From Methylobacterium sp. AMS5 (GTDB lineage: Bacteria > Pseudomonadota > Alphaproteobacteria > Rhizobiales > Beijerinckiaceae): a stretch of DNA of 64,000 nucleotides. Each line of letters begins with the position of its first letter. Within the stretch, counting starts at the first letter, position 1. Shown piece by piece: positions 30,037 to 39,191 of this stretch. A program made the translations under genes and the position numbers. A model generated the notes under the pieces. That model made no database searches and had not been told where the DNA came from. It was given only the letters and a program-made list of their open reading frames with translations. Location of the stretch: positions 3,229,501-3,293,500 of the forward strand of contig NZ_CP006992.1 in the NCBI RefSeq assembly GCF_001542815.1, given 5' to 3'.

Positions 30037-31677
30037 GAAATCGCATTGGATGCGCATGCGGATCTGACCTGCATCGTGGCGACTGGCCGTCACGAACGGC
30101 AGACCGTTCACGAGGATCGGGTAGGTCGCATCCGGAACGCGCCCACTCTGGACCGAAGTACCGATATACGTGCCCTCAATGCCGATCTCGAGGTCCCGGA
30201 CCGGCGACCAGATCAGACTTACGCCGGCGATCACCTGATCCGTGTCGCGAAGCACGGGACTAAGGCTGAAGGCAACCGGATTGGCGAAAGCATTGGGCGG
30301 GGCGGCGTTGCCAACCAAATCATTCAGCATGCTGAAGTTTTCGCGCGTTCCGCGCTTGTAGTCGAGCGCACCGTAGCTGCCGAAGAAGGCCGAGCGCCAT
30401 TCCGGCGACCAGTAATGGAGAAAGGAGCTGACCACGGTGAAGCTCGTCGACAAATCGAGCTTGCCGGTCATCGGGTTGACCACGGCATCCGAGACGAATT
30501 GCTGGACGGAAGCACCCTGAATCGGGGTCAGATTGCTTGCGTAGCTGCCCGAGAAAAACGTGAACCCGGTGTAGTTCATGGCTCCCTCGGCATAGGCCGC
30601 CTGAAGGTAGATGCCATCGCCCGGCGCGATCATCGGCAGGTTCAGCTTGACGCCGGCTTGCACCGCCCAGCCGTAATCCGTCTGCGCGCCGGACGTGACA
30701 CCCCGCGCCGCCAGGAGTGCGGCCGCCGTTTCAGTCGCGATGGTGGTGCCGGCCGGGCCGAGTGCCGGGGTGGCGATGAAGCCGCCCACATTGATGTTCG
30801 CGACGGCGGAGGAGAGATGGGCGGAGCCCCAGCTGTCATCGTAGTGCAGCGCCGCCACGAAGTCGGGCATGCGGGCACGCTGCACGGCGTCGAGGAAGGC
30901 GACGCCCGTGGCGTTGAAGCCAGAATCGATTGCCAGGATCACGGGTGTCGGTGCCGACGTCGGCACGACGAACTGCGAGGGCGCACCGAGCGGGGCGGCA
31001 TCGGCCGCGACGGAGGCCGCATAGACCGGCTGCTTCCGAAAAAAGGGGTCTTCCATCGACAGGCTCAGGCTCAGGCCGCCGCCGATCCTCGACGTATAGG
31101 CAAGCAGGTTGGTCGAAGAGAGATTGGATCCGGTCGTGAGGCCGCTCATCTCATAATCGTGCGCGTAGAAATCGAAGAAGGAGGCAGCGTGGCCAGCGGT
31201 AATGCCGGCAAACTGGACGAAGGCCTTTTCGACGACGAAAAAATTCTGGACGCGGCCGAACGTATCCTGACCGAGGGCCGGGAAGGCATTGCCGATGCGC
31301 TGCTGCGTACCGGTGGACTGGAGGATGCCGGTGCGGCTCGCGGCTTCGACACGGAGAAAGGCCCGTAAGAGGCCGTAATCGGTTTGGCTGCGGGCATCGA
31401 GATTGAGACGCATCATCCCGCGCGCCTGGGATAGGTCCCCTTGGCTCTGCGTACGGTTGCGGTTCGGAACGAAACCTGCCTCGTAGCGCGCCCGGCCGGA
31501 GAAGCGGACGCACGTCTCCGTACCGGGAATGAAGAAGAATCCGGCACCGTAGGCGTTGCAGGCGCGCACGTCGTCGATCGGTCTGCTGTTCCCACCGGGG
31601 TCATCCGCCGCGTGTCCGGCAGGGCCGGCGAGGAGACTGGCGCAGCAGGCCAGCAGGCCCGATTTCAACCGCGACAT
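30034..31677 (-). CDS. Outer membrane porin
   Basis: 547 aa from ATG 31677 with GAGGAG just upstream. Signal peptide 1-24 ([23 protein letters not shown]). The mature protein starts with the alphaproteobacterial porin pattern ([33 protein letters not shown]), has two early cysteines, continues as alternating amphipathic strands and ends in Phe (MRIQCDF), the outer-membrane insertion signal. Expected role: trimeric diffusion pore. The TAG stop directly follows the final Phe and comes from a repeat remnant. Confidence 0.92.
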   Translation of the reverse strand: MSRLKSGLLACCASLLAGPAGHAADDPGGNSRPIDDVRACNAYGAGFFFIPGTETCVRFSGRARYEAGFVPNRNRTQSQGDLSQARGMMRLNLDARSQTDYGLLRAFLRVEAASRTGILQSTGTQQRIGNAFPALGQDTFGRVQNFFVVEKAFVQFAGITAGHAASFFDFYAHDYEMSGLTTGSNLSSTNLLAYTSRIGGGLSLSLSMEDPFFRKQPVYAASVAADAAPLGAPSQFVVPTSAPTPVILAIDSGFNATGVAFLDAVQRARMPDFVAALHYDDSWGSAHLSSAVANINVGGFIATPALGPAGTTIATETAAALLAARGVTSGAQTDYGWAVQAGVKLNLPMIAPGDGIYLQAAYAEGAMNYTGFTFFSGSYASNLTPIQGASVQQFVSDAVVNPMTGKLDLSTSFTVVSSFLHYWSPEWRSAFFGSYGALDYKRGTRENFSMLNDLVGNAAPPNAFANPVAFSLSPVLRDTDQVIAGVSLIWSPVRDLEIGIEGTYIGTSVQSGRVPDATYPILVNGLPFVTASRHDAGQIRMRIQCDF

Positions 31678-32633
31678 CGACACTCCTCTTCCGGCCACAC
31701 GCGCCGGTTGGTTTGCTGATGTCGTGGCTACTACAAGTCTTGTGCCGCTCAGATCGGTGCCGAGTCGCGAAACTCGACCGGCCGCACGCTCCGCGCGGCG
31801 ACATGCGTCATGTGTAGGCTGCCGACCGCGACCTCGATTCGATCGAACGGTGATGAAGAGCCAAAACGTATCGCCGGTCGGAATCGAGATCGGACCAGGA
31901 GGGTGACATCCAAATAATGAGAGCGCGAATGGATCAGTATGCGCATTTTATAGGGCATAAAAATTCTACCTAAAATATTGAAAATTGTATAAAAACTCGA
32001 TTTTATCGCATTTACAGACCAAAATTGCCAGTCAATTCAACAGGAAATTACCGAATAATAATTCAACCAATTTATACTAAAAATAGCGGCCAATTGCGCC
32101 GAAAAATACTCTCGGCCGCGAATGAATTGTCGAGCATTCTCTGAGAATACCCGAGTCGTCGAAATACGGCAGGATCAAACCAACACATCCGCCTCAAGCC
32201 CCATGTCGCGCCGATGCAACAACTGATAATGGACAGCGACGGACATGGGCTTCGAACGGCGGACGCGGACGCAGAGGCACCCGAGATCCGGCCGGCGATG
32301 CCAACCTTTGCAGCAGAACCCGGCGACCGGCTCGGGCAGGAGGCACGCCCTGGGGCACCCACCCGAGCGGTGACGGCCGGTCCTCTCGAACAGACAATGC
32401 GCCACGATACGCCCGCCCGTCGTCTCGGACCCGACGTCCCGGACGACGCATGGACATCATGGGAGCCAAGAGCGTCGGTCGATCCGCTCTTTGCGCCATC
32501 ACAGACGCGAACGCGCCGAACGAAGCGGCGCTCAGGATGAGCGGCGCCGAGCCCCGCCATGACCGTCAGCGGCCTCGCCACTCGACGGACTTCGAGGGCG
32601 ACATCGTGCAGGGGAGGGGGGACGTGCCGCCCC
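31678..32633. other. Long gene-poor region upstream of the porin gene, partly AT-rich
   Basis: About 950 bp. 31920-32120 is strongly AT-rich (many A/T runs such as AAATTGTATAAAAACTCG) and probably includes the porin promoter. Frames at 32072-32581 (-) and 32214-32540 (+) are open but have no start site, motif or family resemblance. No repeat or RNA gene recognised. Confidence 0.5.
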
Positions 32634-34535
32634 TCACTTGCCCGGCTTCTTGTCCGCGGCGCCCGGCGGCTCGCTCGGGGCGGGGGCGCCCTTCGGCAAT
32701 TCCGGGTTCTCCGCGTTGTGCGGCGCCGCCACCGGAGCGGGCACGGTCTGCGCCGGGTCCTGCGCGGGCGGGTTCTCGGCGGTGGCGGTCGGCTTGTCCG
32801 GCTCGGGCAGGCCGTCCTTCAGCTTGGCGTTGATCTTGGCAAGCTCGTCGGGCTCGGGGTTCAGGTCCTTGGCGTGCTGCCACTGGAACTTGCCCTCAAG
32901 TCGCCGGCCGGTGCGCCAATAGGCGTCGCCGAGGTGATCGTTGATGGTCGGGTCACCCGGCTTCAGCTCGACCGCCTTCTCCAACTCGCGCACCGCGTCG
33001 TCCCAGCGGCCGAGGCGGAAATAGGCCCAGCCGAGGCTGTCGATGATCATGCCGTCGCGCGGGGAGAGATCGACGGCCTGCTTCAGCATGGTGAAGCTGT
33101 CGTCGATGTTCATATTCCGATCGACCCAGGAATAGGCGAGGTAGTTGAGAACCTGCGCCTTGGCGTTCGGCTGGGTCGGCGGAACGAGGCTGAGCGCCTT
33201 CTTGAGGTCGGCCTCGGCCTTCTGCCACTCGCCGGCCCGCTCGTAGGCCGTGCCGCGGAAGTAGAACAGCGTCCAGTTGTTGGCCTCACGGCCGGGCTCG
33301 ATCAGGTTGATCGCGCGGGTATAGGTCTCTGTCGCTTCGGTGAACTTTTTCCGCGCGCGCTGCACGTTGCCCAGCGCCGAGATGACGTCGACGTTGTCGG
33401 GGTTCGCCTTGAGGACCGTGTCGAGGTGCTGGAGCGCCTCGTCACCCCGGCCCAACTGCTCGAGGTTGAGACCGATCTGAATGTCGGCATTGAGCTTGAG
33501 CGGCGAGGAGGCCGGGATCTGCGCATAGGCCTCGTTCGAGCGCTCGACTTGCTTCATGCGGTCGAGGGCGTCGGCCAGCGTCAGCCGACCCACGGCGTGG
33601 TCGGGGGCGAGGTAGAGCGCGAGCCGCAGATAGACCACCGCCGGAAGCTCGTCGCCCTGCGTCGAGCCGGCCGAGCCGAGCCCGTACAGCACTTCCGCCG
33701 CGCCCTCCTGAGCCGAGGCGATCAGGGGGCTGAGCGGCTTGCCGGCCTTGAGCTTGTCGAGGGCGTCCACCACGAGGGGGTGGCGCGGCATCACCTTCTC
33801 GAACTCGCTGTAGGCGTCGATGGCGAGATCGGTGCGGCCGATGCCGGCCTCGAAGCGGGCATAGCCGTCGACGATGCGCAGGGTGTTGTGGTCGGCGTCG
33901 TAGGCCGCCTTCAGCTTGCGCTCGGCCTCCGCTCGGTCACCGATGACCGAGGCGATCAACCCGGCATGGTAGTCGCGGAAGACGTTGAAGTAGCGCTCGC
34001 CGCGCAGGCGGTTCAGCGTCTCGTAGGCGCGTTTGCCGTCGCCCGCGCCGGCATAGGCCCAGGCGGTCAGCAGCGTCCCGGTGAGGTCGGCGGCCGCGCC
34101 CCGGCCGCTCCGGCCGAAGCTCTGGCGGGCGGGGCCGTACTGGCCGGCCTTGAGCTGGCGCACGCCGAGGGCGAGCTGGGCGAGGCCGTTCGAGCTTTCG
34201 CGGGTGGCGAGCCGCTCGGCGGCGCGGAAGGCGTCGGTCATGGCGCCGTCGGCCAGCAGCGACACGAAGGCGCGCTCCAGCAGCTCGGCGTTGCGCGGAT
34301 CGCCCTTCACCGCCTCGCGGTAGTAGCTCGCGGCGGCGGCCGTGTCCTTCGAGGCACCGGCGATGTAGGCGGAGAGGAAGTTGCCCTCGAGCGACTCCGC
34401 CGGCTCGTACTCTGAGAGCGGCGAGGATTCCCGCGGCTGCATGGCCGCGGCCGGCAGGGTGCCGAGACCGGTCGAAGCAAGCAGCAGGGTGAGCGCGGTG
34501 GCGCTCCGGCGGGCGGCGTATCCGAACATAGGCAC
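32634..34535 (-). CDS. Exported tetratricopeptide-repeat protein
   Basis: 633 aa. A GTG at 34535 with AAGGAG 9 nt upstream is better placed than the ATG two codons on. Signal peptide about 1-31 (ending LPAAAM). From residue about 45 to 580 it is a run of TPRs; recognisable ones include GWAYFRLGRWDDAVRELEKAVELKPGD, NLEQLGRGDEALQHLDTVLKANPDN. The last 45 residues are Pro/Ala-rich. Such proteins scaffold envelope complexes or exopolysaccharide and beta-barrel assembly; partner unknown. Confidence 0.85.
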   Translation of the reverse strand: MPMFGYAARRSATALTLLLASTGLGTLPAAAMQPRESSPLSEYEPAESLEGNFLSAYIAGASKDTAAAASYYREAVKGDPRNAELLERAFVSLLADGAMTDAFRAAERLATRESSNGLAQLALGVRQLKAGQYGPARQSFGRSGRGAAADLTGTLLTAWAYAGAGDGKRAYETLNRLRGERYFNVFRDYHAGLIASVIGDRAEAERKLKAAYDADHNTLRIVDGYARFEAGIGRTDLAIDAYSEFEKVMPRHPLVVDALDKLKAGKPLSPLIASAQEGAAEVLYGLGSAGSTQGDELPAVVYLRLALYLAPDHAVGRLTLADALDRMKQVERSNEAYAQIPASSPLKLNADIQIGLNLEQLGRGDEALQHLDTVLKANPDNVDVISALGNVQRARKKFTEATETYTRAINLIEPGREANNWTLFYFRGTAYERAGEWQKAEADLKKALSLVPPTQPNAKAQVLNYLAYSWVDRNMNIDDSFTMLKQAVDLSPRDGMIIDSLGWAYFRLGRWDDAVRELEKAVELKPGDPTINDHLGDAYWRTGRRLEGKFQWQHAKDLNPEPDELAKINAKLKDGLPEPDKPTATAENPPAQDPAQTVPAPVAAPHNAENPELPKGAPAPSEPPGAADKKPGK

Positions 34536-34661
34536 CAGTCACGGCTCCTTCGCGGGCCCGACGGACGGAGCTTCCTCCGGCCGGTCCCGGTTTGGCGGGG
34601 GACACTGTACTCTTCCCGCCATGTCCGCAAGGCGAAAGGATGGCGCGGGGGAGGGGCTCGT

Positions 34662-34958
34662 TCAGGTGCCGTCGCCGAGCTCGGCGCGGGCATCCTCCAC
34701 GAGTTGGGCGAGGCCGGCATCGACCTCCTCGCCGAGAAGCGCCCGCTCGGCGGCGGTCAGGTCCTTGGCCCAGGCGCCGCTGCCGAAACCCTCGCGGCAT
34801 CGCACGCGCTCGGCCTCGATGAAGGCTCGGGTTTCCTCGGGCCGCTCGCGCATCGCGTGCATGAAACCGAACCATGCCGTGCGCTCCACCACCGCGAGGC
34901 GGGCCCGCAGGCCCACCGCGACGGCGCGCGCCGGATCGACCGTATCATCCTCTGTCAT
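34662..34958 (-). CDS. Hypothetical protein, 98 aa
   Basis: ATG at 34958 with GGGAGG 6 nt upstream. A charged, probably helical cytoplasmic protein: ARLAVVERTAWFGFMHAMRERPEETRAF, then an acidic C-terminus (GEEVDAGLAQLVEDARAELGDGT). No family recognised. It is upstream of, and codirectional with, the TPR gene. Confidence 0.6.
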   Translation of the reverse strand: MTEDDTVDPARAVAVGLRARLAVVERTAWFGFMHAMRERPEETRAFIEAERVRCREGFGSGAWAKDLTAAERALLGEEVDAGLAQLVEDARAELGDGT

Positions 34959-35029
34959 CGGTGCCTCCCAAAGCCTTGCCCCGCAGGGTCGTTGCCGTCC
35001 GTTGGAAGAAGCGTGCGCGGAAACGAAAC

Positions 35030-35242
35030 CTATCGCGGCTTCCGCTGTTCGCAGCGCGTCTTCACGTAGGTGTCGGCGCCCGAGCCATGGCCCGCGCTCG
35101 CGGCCAGGACGGGGCCCTGGATCAGGCATTCCTGAAGTGTGTGGGCCGGACCGATGATCACGTCCAGAGCGGTTTCCCGCGAGCAATCGGGCATCGAAAC
35201 GCTGGACGCACAGATCAAGGCGACGACGAGGATGGAATTCAT
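35030..35242 (-). CDS. Small exported protein, 70 aa
   Basis: ATG at 35242 with AGGGAGG about 9 nt upstream. The N-terminus (MNSILVVALICASSVSMPDC) is a signal peptide; if the Cys at 20 is a lipobox the protein is a lipoprotein, although the preceding residues are not a classic lipobox. Three further cysteines in the mature part (DC, EC, RC). Short Cys-bearing proteins of this type are common in Methylobacterium; function unknown. Confidence 0.6.
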   Translation of the reverse strand: MNSILVVALICASSVSMPDCSRETALDVIIGPAHTLQECLIQGPVLAASAGHGSGADTYVKTRCEQRKPR

Positions 35243-35647
35243 GGGGGCCGGCCTCCCTGCCGGGGATGTTCTTAGCGTGATCGGAACGCGCGACGCTCCG
35301 GCGGATCTTTGGGCGGATCTTTGCGACCGGCGGGTCGGCGTCGGATGTGCGGCCCGCCGGTCGAAACCGGAGAACACCCCGAAAAGCTGCTCCGAGCCGA
35401 TGCGTCACAGCAGCCCGGTCGCGTTCGACCGGGCGGGATGTCGGCACCCCGATCCGGCCGGCTGTCCGTCCCCAGTCGTTCCGGCCGATACGTCACGATC
35501 GGCAGCGCGGCTGCAGACCCCGCCAAGCCATTGACCGTTCAGGTGTTTCCCGCACCGGAAAAAGGCTGCCCCAAAAAAGTCGCAAGAGGGTCCTGTCTTC
35601 GCGGGGATCGAACAAGTCGTGACCGGCGTCGTAATAGGGAGGCGGCA
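35243..35647. other. Divergent intergenic region with a 12-nt direct repeat
   Basis: About 400 bp between two divergent small genes. GCGGATCTTTG occurs twice 12 nt apart (35301-35311 and 35313-35323), 60-80 bp upstream of the leftward gene's start and so near its promoter. No frame with coding features. Confidence 0.4.
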
Positions 35648-35887
35648 ATGTCTTTCGATATCGTTCTGACGCAATCCGCGCAGGAGATCGCCGAGAGAAG
35701 CGGTGTTCTCCCCGCTCTCGAAGAACGGACGCGGGGCGAAATCGCAGAACTACCCGGCGAAGGGCTCGAAGAACTCGAGCGACGCCTGTTCCATGCTTTC
35801 GCGCTCGATGACGGAACGGCGGTGATCTGCTCGTTGACGGCCGACGGCGCCGTGCGGATCGATGCCTGCGAGGCCGAGGCGGCGTGA
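35648..35887 (+). CDS. Hypothetical protein, 79 aa
   Basis: ATG at 35648 preceded by GGGAGG 5 nt upstream. Mostly acidic and helical in the first 50 residues (SGVLPALEERTRGEIAELPG) with a short beta-like end (AVICSLTADGAVRIDACEAEAA). No signal peptide or domain recognised. Confidence 0.6.
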   Translation: MSFDIVLTQSAQEIAERSGVLPALEERTRGEIAELPGEGLEELERRLFHAFALDDGTAVICSLTADGAVRIDACEAEAA

Positions 35888-36033
35888 TCTTTCTCGCGGA
35901 ACCGTGAAGGGCAGGCCCGGATTGCTCCTCCCGCTTGGAGTGCCTCACGAAACGCGCGCCATCGGCCGTCTTGCGACGGTTCGGGGCGAACGGATCGCGC
36001 GCGGCACAGCCCCACGCCTATCGAGGAGGAGAC

Positions 36034-36357
36034 ATGTCCCAGGAGACCGTCGGCGTCGAAGCCGACTTCACGAGCCGTGAAGCGGCCCACGCCGCCAAGG
36101 ACCGCCTCGTGCGGGCGGGGTTCGCTCGCAACAGCATCGATATCGACCGTGAGGGCGACATCTACATCGTCCACCTGCCGACGCGGGAGGCGAACCGGCA
36201 ACGGGCCGCGCGCATCCTACGGGGCCGCGCCGTGATCGAAAGTGCCAAGAGCACCGGATGGGCCGCCGCCGACACGCTCGGCAGCAACCGCCTGCTCACC
36301 CTCGGCCTCGCAGCGCTGGTGGGCTTTGCGATCTACGGGATGACCAACCGGCGCTGA
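36034..36357 (+). CDS. Small membrane-anchored hypothetical protein, 107 aa
   Basis: ATG at 36034 with GAGGAGGAG upstream, a strong site. The N-terminal 75 residues form a small alpha/beta domain (SREAAHAAKDRLVRAGFARNSID, then DIYIVHLPTREANRQRAARIL) that resembles general-stress 'heat induced' or ferredoxin-like folds. One membrane helix ends the protein (LLTLGLAALVGFAIYGM). It may be a stress-responsive envelope protein; no family confirmed. Confidence 0.65.
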   Translation: MSQETVGVEADFTSREAAHAAKDRLVRAGFARNSIDIDREGDIYIVHLPTREANRQRAARILRGRAVIESAKSTGWAAADTLGSNRLLTLGLAALVGFAIYGMTNRR

Positions 36358-36407
36358 CCCGCGCTGAGAGACTCTCCGCGGGACCGTCGATGGGTTCGGC
36401 GGGGAGC

Positions 36408-37742
36408 CTATCGCGTCTCGAAGAAGCGGTTGCCGGGCCGTTCCAAGCCAAGATGGTCGCGCAGGGTCGTTCCCTCGTATTCCGTCCTGAACAGGCCGCG
36501 CCGCTGGAGTTCGGGCACGACCTCCGCGCAGAAGTCGTCGAGCCCTTCCGGCACGAAGGGGAACATGACGTTGAAGCCGTCGCAGGCTTGCGCCCCCAGC
36601 CATTCCCCCATTCGGTCGGCGATCTGCTCCGGCGTACCGATAAAGGTGAGCCCGCCATAGCCGCCGACGCGGCGGGCGAGTTCGCGCACGCTCGCCCCCG
36701 TTCGGCGGGCATAGTCCACGATCTGCGCCTGCCCGCTCTTGCTGGCATTCGATTCCGGGATTTCGGGGAGCGGCGCATCGAGATCGAAGCCGCTGACATC
36801 CGTGCCGAGACGAACCGAGAGGTTGGCGAGCCCGCTCTCGACCGGTACCAGCGCGTCGAGCCGCGCCTTCTTCTCCCTCGCCTCCGCCTCCGTGCCGCCG
36901 ACCACGACGAAGGCGCCGGGCAGGATCTTGAGGGCGTCGCGGGACCGGCCGGCCGCCGCCATCCGGCCTTTCACGTCGGCGTAGAATGTCTGGCCCGCCT
37001 CGAGCGACGAGGCGGAGCCGAACACCATTTCGGCGGTCTCCGCCGCGATCTGGCGCCCGGCCTCGGAGGCGCCGGCCTGCACGATCACCGGCCAGCCCTG
37101 CACCGGCCGCGCGACGTTGAGCGGCCCCTTCACCTTCAGGAATTCGCCCTGATGATTCAGGGTGCGGAGTTTTTCGGGATCGAAGAACAGCCCCTGCTCG
37201 ACATCGCGGATGAAGGCGTCGTCGGCCCAGGAATCCCACAGCCCGGTGACGACTTCGAAAAACTCGCGGGCGCGGGCATAGCGGGTGGCGTGGTCGAGAT
37301 GCGCGTCGCGGCCGAAGTTCAGCGCCTCGTCCGGGTTGCCGGAGGTGACGAGGTTCCAGCCGGCGCGTCCCTTCGAGATATGATCGAGCGAGGCGAACTT
37401 GCGGGCCACATGGTAGGGCTCGTTGTAGGTGGTGGAGGCGGTGGCGATCAGCCCGATCCGCTCGGTCACCATGGCCAGCGCCGGCAGCAGCGTCAGCGGG
37501 TCGAACGAGGTGACGGTGGCCGAGCGCTTCAGCGCCTCCATCGGCATGTTCATCACCGCCAGATGGTCGGCCATGAAGAAGGCGTCGAACTTGGCCGCCT
37601 CCAGGGTGCGGGCGAAGCGCACGAGGTGGTCGAGGTTGAAGTTCGCGTCCGGAAAGCCGCCGGGATAGCGCCACCACGCGGTGTGGATGCCGATCGGGCG
37701 CATGAATGCGCCGAGATGAAGTTGTTTTCGAGGTTCGCTCAA
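36408..37742 (-). CDS. FMN-dependent NtaA/SnaA/DszA-family monooxygenase
   Basis: 444 aa, usual length for this luciferase-like (LLM class) family. TTG start at 37742 with GGAGG 6 nt upstream. Markers: HLGAFMRPIGIHTAWWRYPG, FDAFFMADHLAV, TLLPALAMVTERIGLIATASTTYNEPYH, AGWNLVTSG, GTPEQIADRMGEW. These enzymes use FMNH2 from a partner reductase to oxidise nitrilotriacetate, dibenzothiophene sulfone or similar. No reductase is adjacent, so the substrate cannot be inferred. A family A repeat lies upstream. Confidence 0.86.
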   Translation of the reverse strand: MSEPRKQLHLGAFMRPIGIHTAWWRYPGGFPDANFNLDHLVRFARTLEAAKFDAFFMADHLAVMNMPMEALKRSATVTSFDPLTLLPALAMVTERIGLIATASTTYNEPYHVARKFASLDHISKGRAGWNLVTSGNPDEALNFGRDAHLDHATRYARAREFFEVVTGLWDSWADDAFIRDVEQGLFFDPEKLRTLNHQGEFLKVKGPLNVARPVQGWPVIVQAGASEAGRQIAAETAEMVFGSASSLEAGQTFYADVKGRMAAAGRSRDALKILPGAFVVVGGTEAEAREKKARLDALVPVESGLANLSVRLGTDVSGFDLDAPLPEIPESNASKSGQAQIVDYARRTGASVRELARRVGGYGGLTFIGTPEQIADRMGEWLGAQACDGFNVMFPFVPEGLDDFCAEVVPELQRRGLFRTEYEGTTLRDHLGLERPGNRFFETR

Positions 37743-37847
37743 CGGGGTCCTCCAGCCGCATCAATCCTTCGGTGCCGCCGATATGGTGCGCCGCCTCGGT
37801 CCGGCATCACCACTCATGAGCGCCGGCCGTGAGGATGCCACCGCCCG

Positions 37848-37952
37848 AGAGCATCGTCCTGGATACCTGATCCAGGACGATGCTCTAGGCTCTTGTTTTT
37901 GCATCATCTTTTTTCCGAAAGCCGGCAACCGCCTTTCGGGACGATGCTCTAG
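37848..37952. repeat. Hairpin repeat family A, copy 3 (two-hairpin form)
   Basis: The best preserved copy, 105 bp. Hairpin 1 is a perfect 17-bp stem: AGAGCATCGTCCTGGAT (37848-37864), 5-nt loop, exact complement (37870-37886). Hairpin 2 has outer arms GCATCATC and GACGATGC around inner arms CCGAAAG and CTTTCGG, preceded by six T. It ends GCTCTAG. It lies in the divergent gap between the monooxygenase and SPFH genes. Confidence 0.93.
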
Positions 37953-38011
37953 GATTGCACGCACCGCCTCCGTAAGGTTCGGGCCGAACGGCAGATACGA
38001 GGGAGGCGAGC

Positions 38012-38980
38012 ATGGCTGGAGCGAACGTCACGCAGGATGTGCCCTATCGCGCCGTCAACGGCTGGGTGGCGCTCTTCATCGCCATCCCCTGCCTCGTGCT
38101 GGCGGCCCTGACCTTCCTCGGCGGCGGCGTGCTGGTGCTCGGCCGCGGCAGCATCGGCCCCGCATTCCTGCTGGTCTCGGTGGTGGTGCTCGTGATCGGG
38201 ATCGTGCTGCTGGCCGGGCTCATCACCCTCAAGCCGCGGCAAGCCGCGGTGCTGACCCTGTTCGGGCGCTATCACGGCACCATCGCCCGCGACGGCTTCT
38301 GGTGGCGCAACCCGCTGACCGCGGTGGCCAAGGTTTCGCTCGCGACCGAGGCGCAGGAGACCAAGATCATCACGGTCAACGACCTGATGGGCAACCCGAT
38401 CACCATCGCGGCCGCTGCGATCTGGCGGGTGCAGGATGCCGCGCGCGCCACCTTCGACGTCGGCAGCTACCACGACTTCGTCTCGCTGCAGGCGGAAGCG
38501 GCCCTGCGCAACATCGCCTCGACCCGGCCCTACGACCACGAGGAGGCGGAAAATGTCGGCGACGAGGCGGGCGATGCCAAGCGCCGGCTCGCGGAGAAGG
38601 CCACCCGCGTCGCCTCGCTCCGGGCCGACCGCGACGCGATCCATGCCGACCTGATCACGGAACTGGGCCAGCGCGTCGCGGTGGCGGGCGTGGTGGTGGA
38701 GGACGTGCGGATCACCCATCTCGCCTACGCGCCGGAGATCGCGGGTGCGATGCTCAAGCGCCAGCAGGCCGGCGCCATCATCGCGGCCCGCCGCCAGATC
38801 GTTGAGGGCGCGGTCGCCATCGTGCGCGACACGATCCGCCGCCTGGAACAGCCGGAGGACGGCCATGCCGGCATCCTCTTCGACGATCAGGGCCGCGCCA
38901 GCATGGCGCAGAACATGCTCATCATGATCGTGGGCGATCGCGAGGCGACGCCGGTGGTGAGCGTGGGGACGAAGCCGTAA
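38012..38980 (+). CDS. SPFH-domain (stomatin/prohibitin-like) membrane protein
   Basis: 322 aa. Two adjacent membrane helices near the N-terminus (about 17-70), then the SPFH domain (about 75-250): [62 protein letters not shown] and [30 protein letters not shown]. The last 60 residues are helical with [12 protein letters not shown]. Such proteins organise membrane microdomains and chaperone proteases. No NfeD or FtsH partner is adjacent. Confidence 0.88.
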   Translation: MAGANVTQDVPYRAVNGWVALFIAIPCLVLAALTFLGGGVLVLGRGSIGPAFLLVSVVVLVIGIVLLAGLITLKPRQAAVLTLFGRYHGTIARDGFWWRNPLTAVAKVSLATEAQETKIITVNDLMGNPITIAAAAIWRVQDAARATFDVGSYHDFVSLQAEAALRNIASTRPYDHEEAENVGDEAGDAKRRLAEKATRVASLRADRDAIHADLITELGQRVAVAGVVVEDVRITHLAYAPEIAGAMLKRQQAGAIIAARRQIVEGAVAIVRDTIRRLEQPEDGHAGILFDDQGRASMAQNMLIMIVGDREATPVVSVGTKP

Positions 38981-39054
38981 GGCCGCTACGGACCGATCCG
39001 GCGCCTGAGATTGAGCGCATCGGCGAATCGGGCCTGCTGTTCAAGTATCTCCAA

Positions 39055-39077
39055 AATGAGAATTTGTAAAACTCATT
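39055..39077. promoter_or_regulatory. Inverted repeat upstream of the ABC exporter gene
   Basis: AATGAG (39055-39060) and CTCATT (39072-39077) flank 11 nt. The 23-bp element is 115 bp upstream of the called start, AT-rich in a GC-rich neighbourhood, and could be an operator. It only weakly resembles a Fur-type box, so no regulator is named. Confidence 0.4.
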
Positions 39078-39191
39078 CGCGTGAGGGGTGAGATGCCCCG
39101 GATCGGCATTTCACCTTCACCAGACCTGTCGTTAGTGCAGATGCCCCGGTCCCCGCAGCAGGCGGCGACCTTGCTCGGAGGAATCGGCAGG

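Noticed and set aside
32072..32581. 169-aa minus frame in the gene-poor region
   Set aside because: No ribosome site, odd composition, no recognisable family; the plus-strand frame 32214-32540 equally unsupported.
37905..37952. Second hairpin of repeat family A as a Rho-independent terminator
   Set aside because: The T run lies before the stem, not after it, on the plus strand, and the minus strand reads A after the stem, so it is not a standard terminator.
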